DNA of 17,921 bases from an uncultured Prevotellaceae bacterium. GTDB taxonomy: Bacteria > Bacteroidota > Bacteroidia > Bacteroidales > Bacteroidaceae. A program made the position numbers and the translations under genes. Where the stretch lies: the NCBI GenBank assembly GCA_946624335.1, contig CAMOSA010000027.1, positions 1-17,921 on the forward strand. The letters are read 5' to 3'. Below the pieces are notes generated by a model. The model worked only from the letters and a program-made list of their open reading frames with translations. It ran no database searches and had not been told where the DNA came from. Below are positions 13,386 through 17,921 of this stretch, one piece after another; position 1 is the first letter of the stretch, and each line of letters starts with the position of its first letter.

Positions 13386-13898
13386 ATGATGAAGAAATTA
13401 TTCCTAGCTTGCATGATGGCCCTTTGTGCTGTCAGCGCCAACGCTCAGTTTGAAGCCGGAAAGGCTTATGTCAATGCCTCAACTTCCGGTCTTGGCCTTT
13501 CCTATAGTAAGAATGACAAATTGCGCCTGAACGTCGGGCTCACGGCCGGTCTGTTCGTGGCGGATGACTGGATGGTCTATGCCGTGGCTGAGTATGACCA
13601 CAAGCAGCTCATGTACCGCAACTTCAAGGGCAGCAAGTTCTATCAGGACGAGGTGCAGCTCGGCCTTGGCGGACGCTACTATATCGAGCAGAATGGTATC
13701 TATCTTGGTCTGGGCCTGCAGTATGGCCATACCGAGCAGTCCTTCGACAACTTCTATGTTACGCCCGAGGTAGGCTATGCCTTCTTCATCAACCAGTATC
13801 TGACCATCGAGCCGGCTCTCTACTACCACATGTCCGTCAATGACTTCTCGGGTGGCTCCACGGTAGGTCTGAAGCTTGGACTGGGCTTCTATTTCTGA
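13386..13898 (+). CDS. Small outer membrane beta-barrel protein
   Basis: This 170-residue protein has a signal peptide MMKKLFLACMMALCAVSANA (cut before Gln21). The mature part of about 150 residues is a run of amphipathic beta-strands separated by short turns (KLRLNVGLTAGLFV, WMVYAVAEYDHK, DEVQLGLGGRYYI, IYLGLGLQYG, TVGLKLGLGFYF) and ends in Tyr-Phe. A terminal aromatic residue is the usual signal for BAM-dependent insertion. Size and strand count suggest an eight-stranded OmpX/OmpA-like barrel. No OmpA peptidoglycan-binding domain is present. Two ATG codons stand in tandem (13386 and 13389). It has its own promoter, so it is probably independent of fcl. The role, whether adhesion, stability or porin, cannot be told from sequence. 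Confidence 0.85.
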   Translation: MMKKLFLACMMALCAVSANAQFEAGKAYVNASTSGLGLSYSKNDKLRLNVGLTAGLFVADDWMVYAVAEYDHKQLMYRNFKGSKFYQDEVQLGLGGRYYIEQNGIYLGLGLQYGHTEQSFDNFYVTPEVGYAFFINQYLTIEPALYYHMSVNDFSGGSTVGLKLGLGFYF

Positions 13899-13910
13899 GG
13901 ACGTCTCAGG

Positions 13911-13930
13911 GCTGGCCTGCCGAGGCCGGC
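13911..13930 (+). terminator. Possible weak terminator after the beta-barrel gene
   Basis: gctggcc-tgccga-ggccggc forms a 7-bp stem with one G-T pair, 13 bp after the stop codon. The following ttcatcttccgct is pyrimidine-rich but not a clean U-tract. Confidence 0.4.
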
Positions 13931-14011
13931 TTCATCTTCCGCTAAAAGTAATTAACATCACTATCTAACAAAAACCTATGCTCCTCCACCACGGAGGCGT
14001 AAAAAAGTTCT

Positions 14012-16003
14012 ATGAAAACCAATCTCAGTTCACAAATCACCTTAGATCGCGTGTCGCCACGGTATTATCGTCCGGGCGGCAACATTGAGCGCTCCGTGCT
14101 CACCCGTTTCGAGAAACTACCTACAGACATCTATGCCTCCGCCGAGGAGGGCGCAGTTGAAGTGGCCCTGAAGATAGCGGCCACCATCCGTCAGCGTCAG
14201 CGCGAGATACGTGCTTGCACGATGGCTTTCTCTGGCGGGGCTACGCTCACCGAGGTCTTCAACCAGCTGGTACGTATGCACGAGGAGGAAGGGCTCAGCT
14301 TCCAGAATGTCGTCGTCTTCGTCACCTATGAGTACTATCCTCTGCCCACTGACAGCGTCCAGTCTAACCTCAGGATGCTCCGCGAACAGTTCTTCGACCG
14401 CGTGGACATACCGGCACAGAACATATATCCCCTCGACGGCACTATCCCTCAGGAACGTGTCACCGAGCATTGTATGGCCTACGAGAAGATGATCGACCAG
14501 ATGGGAGGCATCGACATCGCCCTGCTCGGCATCGGACGGATGGGCAACATCGCCCTCAACGTCACCGGCTCGCAGCGTAACAGCCACACACGGCTCGTGC
14601 TGCTCGACGCTACCAGCCGTGCTGAGGCGGTCAAGGTGTTCGGCGCTGAGCAGAACGTGCCCGTCTGTGCCATCACCATGGGTGTCAGCACTATTCGTCA
14701 GGCCCGTAAGATCTACCTCCTGGCTTGGGGCGACGAGAAAGCGGAGGTCATCAAGAATGCCGTCGAGGGCGAGATGACCGACCAGCAGAGCGCCACCTTC
14801 CTGCAGATGCACAACAACGTGCAGGTCGTCCTCGACCTCAGCAGCGCTGCCAACCTCACGCGCATCCGCCGTCCGTGGCTCGTCACGTCTTGCGACTGGG
14901 ATGACAAGCTCATCCGTTCGGCCATCGTATGGCTCTGTCAGAAGACGGGCAAGCCCATCCTCAAGCTCACCAACAAGGACTACAACGAGCACGGTCTTGG
15001 CGAACTCCTGGCCCTCTACGGTTCGGCTTACGAGGTGAACATCAAGATTTTCAACGACCTGCAGCACACCATCACGGGCTGGCCCGGCGGCAAGCCCAAT
15101 GCCGACGACAGCAATCGTCCCGAGCGTGCCAAGCCCGCACAGAAGCGTGTCATCATCTTCTCGCCTCACCCCGACGACGATGTCATCTCGATGGGCGGCA
15201 CGCTGCAGCGACTCGTCAAGCAGAAACATGAAGTCCACGTGGCCTACGAGACCAGCGGCAACATCGCCGTGGGCGACGAGGAGGTCTTCCGCTTCATGCA
15301 CTTCACCAAAGGCTTCAATGAGCTCTTCGAGGAAGGCAAGGACGAGGTCATCAACGCACGCTACAAGGAGTTTACCGACTTCATCAACAAGAAGAAGCCG
15401 GAGGATTTCGACACCCGTGACATCCTCGAGGTCAAGGGCCTCATCCGTCGCGGCGAGGCACGCATCGCCTCGATGTACAGCGGCATACCTCTCGAGCGCG
15501 TACACTTCCTCAACCTGCCGTTCTACGAGACGGGCAAGATCCAGAAGAACCCCATCTCGGAGGCTGACGTAGAAATCGTCCGCAACTTGCTTCAGGAGAT
15601 ACAGCCCCACCAGATCTTCGTCGCTGGCGACCTGGCTGACCCTCACGGCACGCACCGCGTTTGCACCGATGCCGTGCTGGCAGCCATCGACCTCGAGAAG
15701 GAAGCTGGCGCCAAGTGGCTCGACAACTGCCGTATCTGGATGTACCGTGGTGCCTGGGCTGAATGGGAGATCGAGCACATCGAGATGGCCGTGCCCATCA
15801 GCCCCGAGGAGCTGCGCACCAAGCGCAACGCCATCCTCAAGCACCAGTCGCAGATGGAGTCCGCACCCTTCCTGGGCAATGACGAGCGCCTCTTCTGGCA
15901 ACGGGCTGAGGACCGCAACCACGCTACGGCTGAGCTCTACAACAGTCTTGGTCTTGCTGCCTACGAAGCCATGGAAGCCTTCGTGCAGTATCATCCGCTC
16001 TGA
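14012..16003 (+). CDS. NagB-like / PIG-L (LmbE) deacetylase fusion protein
   Basis: The 663-residue cytoplasmic protein is usually labelled glucosamine-6-phosphate deaminase in Bacteroidales. Residues about 40-290 have the NagB/isomerase fold (FSGGATLTEVFNQL, FDRVDIPAQNIYPLDG, DIALLGIGRMGNIALN). However, the NagB catalytic residues are absent: the FNMDEY aspartate is Tyr106, and the DGHIAFNE Asp, His and Glu are Met177, Asn179 and Val184. Residues about 378-560 are a PIG-L/LmbE zinc deacetylase with the metal motif FSPHPDDDVISMGG (His386, Asp388, Asp389) and the distal DPHGTHRV (His545, His548). Between them lies a conserved-looking linker (PILKLTNKDYNEHGLGELLALYGSAYEV). The probable function is deacetylation of an N-acetylated amino sugar or its phosphate, with the NagB part binding substrate; this is inference. 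No promoter was recognised, and a small hairpin (cctcc-accac-ggagg, 13983-13997) precedes the start. Confidence 0.88.
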   Translation: MKTNLSSQITLDRVSPRYYRPGGNIERSVLTRFEKLPTDIYASAEEGAVEVALKIAATIRQRQREIRACTMAFSGGATLTEVFNQLVRMHEEEGLSFQNVVVFVTYEYYPLPTDSVQSNLRMLREQFFDRVDIPAQNIYPLDGTIPQERVTEHCMAYEKMIDQMGGIDIALLGIGRMGNIALNVTGSQRNSHTRLVLLDATSRAEAVKVFGAEQNVPVCAITMGVSTIRQARKIYLLAWGDEKAEVIKNAVEGEMTDQQSATFLQMHNNVQVVLDLSSAANLTRIRRPWLVTSCDWDDKLIRSAIVWLCQKTGKPILKLTNKDYNEHGLGELLALYGSAYEVNIKIFNDLQHTITGWPGGKPNADDSNRPERAKPAQKRVIIFSPHPDDDVISMGGTLQRLVKQKHEVHVAYETSGNIAVGDEEVFRFMHFTKGFNELFEEGKDEVINARYKEFTDFINKKKPEDFDTRDILEVKGLIRRGEARIASMYSGIPLERVHFLNLPFYETGKIQKNPISEADVEIVRNLLQEIQPHQIFVAGDLADPHGTHRVCTDAVLAAIDLEKEAGAKWLDNCRIWMYRGAWAEWEIEHIEMAVPISPEELRTKRNAILKHQSQMESAPFLGNDERLFWQRAEDRNHATAELYNSLGLAAYEAMEAFVQYHPL

Positions 16004-16069
16004 TGCCCTTTCACTCCTCTGCCTCGGCGTCGTGCCCGGCAGTTGGAGACGACAGTGATCATTCACATC

Positions 16070-16147
16070 AATCTCACAGATTATACCGCTTGTCAGCCAG
16101 ACTGTACAGATCGGTCGTCCTGAAGCCGCGGTGTAGTCTGTGAGCTT
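16070..16147. repeat. Imperfect inverted repeat upstream of greA
   Basis: aatctcacagatt (16070-16082) and agtctgtgagctt (16135-16147) match in inverted orientation at 11 of 13 positions, 52 nt apart. The core ctcacagatt recurs three times after the downstream TPR gene. The 162-bp gap holds no visible -7 promoter element. Confidence 0.5.
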
Positions 16148-16165
16148 CTCATCTCATACAATGTC

Positions 16166-16636
16166 ATGGAATACATGTCCAAAGAAGGCTACGAGAAGCT
16201 TGTAGCCGAACTCCATTACTTGGAGAGCGTGGAACTTCCGCGCGTCAAAGATGCCATCTCGGAGGCTCGCGACAAGGGCGACCTCAGTGAGAACTTCGAA
16301 TACCATGCTGCCAAGCGTGAGCAGTCGAAACTGCTGGGACGTATACGCTTCAAGCAGCGTGTGCTGGCCCATGCCCGTATCCTCGATATGTCGCGCCTCA
16401 GTGGCGACACGGTGCAGTTGCTCAGTCAGGTTGAGATCTCCAACCTGGCCAATGGCGCACACATGACCTACACCATTGCCAGCCCTCACGAAGCCAACCT
16501 GCGCGAAGGCAAGATTTCCATCAAGTCGCCCATAGGGCAGGCCCTGATGGGCAAACGTGCTGGCGATGTCGTCGAGGTCAGCGTACCTGCCGGCCGCCTT
16601 AAGCTACGCGTCGACAGCATCCAGCTGATGGCGTAA
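16166..16636 (+). CDS. greA: Transcription elongation factor GreA
   Basis: GreA rescues backtracked RNA polymerase by stimulating cleavage of the nascent transcript. The 156-residue length is standard. Residues 1-75 are the N-terminal antiparallel coiled coil, with the tip signature EARDKGDLSENFEYHAAK; Asp39 and Glu42 match the acidic residues (Asp41, Glu44 in E. coli) that coordinate the catalytic metal in the polymerase channel. Residues about 80-156 are the globular FKBP-like domain (ISIKSPIGQALMGKRAGDVVEVSVPAG). The start MEYMSKEGYEKL agrees with family members. The TPR gene begins 23 bp after its stop, so the two are probably co-transcribed. Confidence 0.97.
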   Translation: MEYMSKEGYEKLVAELHYLESVELPRVKDAISEARDKGDLSENFEYHAAKREQSKLLGRIRFKQRVLAHARILDMSRLSGDTVQLLSQVEISNLANGAHMTYTIASPHEANLREGKISIKSPIGQALMGKRAGDVVEVSVPAGRLKLRVDSIQLMA

Positions 16637-16659
16637 GAAAAACCTATTCATTCAGCCCG

Positions 16660-17586
16660 ATGAGAAATCACAACAGATCTGCCGCCGTGCGCGGGGCATT
16701 GCTGGGCCTCGCCTGGATGTCCTGCGTCGCCGTTCACGGGCAGACCGTCCAGCCGCTTCAGGCCGCGGCAGACTCGGTGCTGCAGGACACCGCTCAGGGG
16801 CGAGTCTTGCAGGTCGAGCAACAGTCCTACGAACGTCTGGTGCGACGTGGCGTGACGGCGCTTGAGGATGACAGCCTGACGCTGGCCGAAGGCTTTTTCA
16901 AGCAAGCCTTGCGTAAGCAACCCGCAGCCCTCGGCAACGCCCACGTGTGGGGCTATCTGGCTGCCATCTATGAGCGCACAGGCCGCGAGCACGAAGCCTT
17001 GGAGGCCTACAATATCGCTGTCGGCCTCTCGCCCAGGACGCTGAGCCTGCTGCTCGGACGCGCTTCCTTGTACATGAAGCTGGGCAACGAGAGCCGGGCG
17101 CTCGCCGACTACAACGATGTCCTCGACCTGCGCGAAGACCATCCCGAAGCCCTGCTCATGCGGGCATACATCAAGCAGCAGCAACGACTGCTGAAGGAGG
17201 CACGCACGGACTACGAGCACCTGTTGCGCCTCAATCCCGCCCATGAGCAAGCCCTGCTCGGGCTGGCCCTCGTCAACGACGACGACCGCCGCCCGCAGGA
17301 GGCACTGGAGACCATCAACCGCGTCATCGACCTCTATCCGACCCACCCCGCAGCCTACGCTATCAGGGCAGGCATGGAGACCGACCGCCGCCAGTATGAG
17401 CAGGCTGAGGCCGACTACGGCGAGGCCATACGCCTCGAATCAGGCAACAAACACTACCTATTGGCACGGGCACGGCTCTACACCCTGACGCGCCAGAAAA
17501 GCAAGGCACGCATCGACGCACAGGCGGCAGCACGCCTCGGAGCCACCGCCGACGAGCTGGCGGGAGCCACGGGACGCAAGCGGTAG
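16660..17586 (+). CDS. Exported TPR protein
   Basis: This 308-residue protein has a likely signal peptide (residues 1 to about 28, ending in VAVHGQ) followed by about six tetratricopeptide repeats between residues 55 and 290. Typical TPR positions are seen in AIYERTGREHEALEAYNIAV, ASLYMKLGNESRALADYN, YIKQQQRLLKEARTDYEHLL and AGMETDRRQYEQAEADYGEA. TPR arrays are protein-binding scaffolds, and Bacteroidales have many periplasmic ones without assigned roles. The tail is Ala-rich and ends in GRKR. It stands 23 bp behind greA and probably shares its transcript, though no functional link to GreA is evident because this product is predicted to be exported. Confidence 0.82.
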   Translation: MRNHNRSAAVRGALLGLAWMSCVAVHGQTVQPLQAAADSVLQDTAQGRVLQVEQQSYERLVRRGVTALEDDSLTLAEGFFKQALRKQPAALGNAHVWGYLAAIYERTGREHEALEAYNIAVGLSPRTLSLLLGRASLYMKLGNESRALADYNDVLDLREDHPEALLMRAYIKQQQRLLKEARTDYEHLLRLNPAHEQALLGLALVNDDDRRPQEALETINRVIDLYPTHPAAYAIRAGMETDRRQYEQAEADYGEAIRLESGNKHYLLARARLYTLTRQKSKARIDAQAAARLGATADELAGATGRKR

Positions 17587-17657
17587 GGCCTTACTTCTGG
17601 TCGTCTATTTGTTTATTAAAGTACCGCAATTATGGTAACCGCCTGTATGATAGCGCC

Positions 17658-17692
17658 CCGCTTCCTATGAAATTGGAAGTAATAGGAAGCGG
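17658..17692. other. Nested hairpin downstream of the greA-TPR operon
   Basis: ccgcttcctat (17658-17668) and ataggaagcgg (17682-17692) are perfect 11-bp arms around a 13-nt loop. The loop contains ggaag (17675-17679), which can instead pair with cttcc (17661-17665), giving a competing smaller hairpin. It begins 72 bp after the TPR stop. No clear U-tract follows on either strand, so it could be a processed 3' end, a weak terminator or a repeat element. Confidence 0.6.
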
Positions 17693-17765
17693 ATCTCACA
17701 GATTGGCTCACAGATTTATTTTATCAGGTGCGGTATTCATGCGTCACACGGATCTCACAGATTGG
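17690..17765. repeat. 17-bp direct repeat with a third partial copy
   Basis: cggatctcacagattgg occurs at 17690-17706 and 17749-17765, offset by 59 bp. A shorter copy, ctcacagatt, follows the first at 17707-17716, and another lies upstream of greA at 16073-16082. Exact 17-bp repetition in an 18-kb window is not expected by chance. Confidence 0.75.
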
Positions 17766-17921
17766 ATGCAGTCTGTAATGAATTGAATCTTGAGTTAAAT
17801 AGATTAATGGTTGGCGCGTTACAGCCTAATGAACTGATCCTGGATAGATGTCATCCTCGGCTATCCTGCACCATTTGTTCTATAGTGCTTACGAATAGTT
17901 GTGCCTTTGATAATGGTGTGT

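Larger units (their letters stand above)
17587..17921. other. Intergenic region at the right edge
   Basis: No open frame of credible coding character is present to the end of the window. The region holds a nested hairpin (17658-17692) and direct repeats of the ctcacagatt family (17690-17765). From 17770 to 17921 I see no promoter, tRNA or repeat that can be supported. Confidence 0.6.

Noticed and set aside
13978..14090. A short open frame starting at ATG 13978 upstream of and overlapping the NagB/PIG-L gene
   Set aside because: It is out of frame, has no family resemblance and begins inside a small hairpin region. The known family start MKTNLSSQITLDRVSPRYYRP at 14012 is clear.
14117..16066. 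A 649-codon open frame opposite the NagB/PIG-L gene, and similarly a 481-codon one opposite GH76 (1339-2784)
   Set aside because: Long antisense frames are a by-product of GC-rich third codon positions. The products resemble no family, while the sense strands encode clear ones.
40..17628. tgcggtacttt (40-50) and its reverse complement aaagtaccgca (17618-17628) as terminal inverted repeats of a large element
   Set aside because: About 38 eleven-base inverted matches are expected by chance among all pairs in an 18-kb window, and no target duplication or integrase supports it.

Overview
The window looks like a chromosomal segment of a GC-rich member of the Bacteroidota, most likely the Prevotellaceae or a close Bacteroidales relative. 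The grounds are several promoters of the TAnnTTTG (-7) / TTTG (-33) type peculiar to this phylum, A/T-rich leaders without strong Shine-Dalgarno sequences, and protein families typical of the group: a secreted GH76 mannanase, a YngK-like GH-like-10 hydrolase, a NagB/PIG-L fusion of about 663 residues, and a small OM beta-barrel. The genus is an inference from remembered homologues, not from a search.

Layout. Positions 1-705 hold no convincing gene but carry two different 22-bp tandem arrays, a hairpin, purine/pyrimidine tracts and a promoter. Next come a secreted GH76 enzyme (706-3105) and a Y1/HUH transposase-like gene of the RAYT type (3297-4319), embedded in short repeats that include three copies of one palindrome (gctgcaac-N3-gttgcagc): one before the gene, one inside its reading frame and one after it. 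A minus-strand block follows: aquaporin Z (4561-5241), uvrA (5357-8296) and a secreted GH-like-10 protein (8293-9795) whose stop codon overlaps the uvrA start, then mannose-6-phosphate isomerase (9886-10875). The plus strand continues with gmd and fcl (11067-13283), an OM beta-barrel protein (13386-13898), a NagB-like/PIG-L fusion (14012-16003), greA (16166-16636) and a TPR protein (16660-17586). The last 335 bases are non-coding and contain a nested hairpin and short direct repeats.

How the genes connect. ManA, Gmd and Fcl, transcribed divergently from a shared 191-bp region, cover the first and the last two steps from fructose-6-phosphate to GDP-L-fucose, the donor for fucosylated surface glycans. 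Phosphomannomutase and GDP-mannose pyrophosphorylase must lie elsewhere. GH76 and the GH-like-10 protein are exported glycan-active proteins. UvrA, GreA and AqpZ are housekeeping functions.

Most interesting: (i) the RAYT-like gene with its set of REP-like palindromes, one of them read in frame as protein, plus an extra C-terminal domain; (ii) the NagB-like domain that lacks all four canonical NagB catalytic residues while the attached PIG-L domain keeps its metal-site motifs; (iii) a different palindromic element inside uvrA that adds a low-complexity linker; (iv) the array of three dyad-symmetric 22-bp sites at 119-184. No CRISPR array, tRNA, rRNA or complete insertion sequence was seen.
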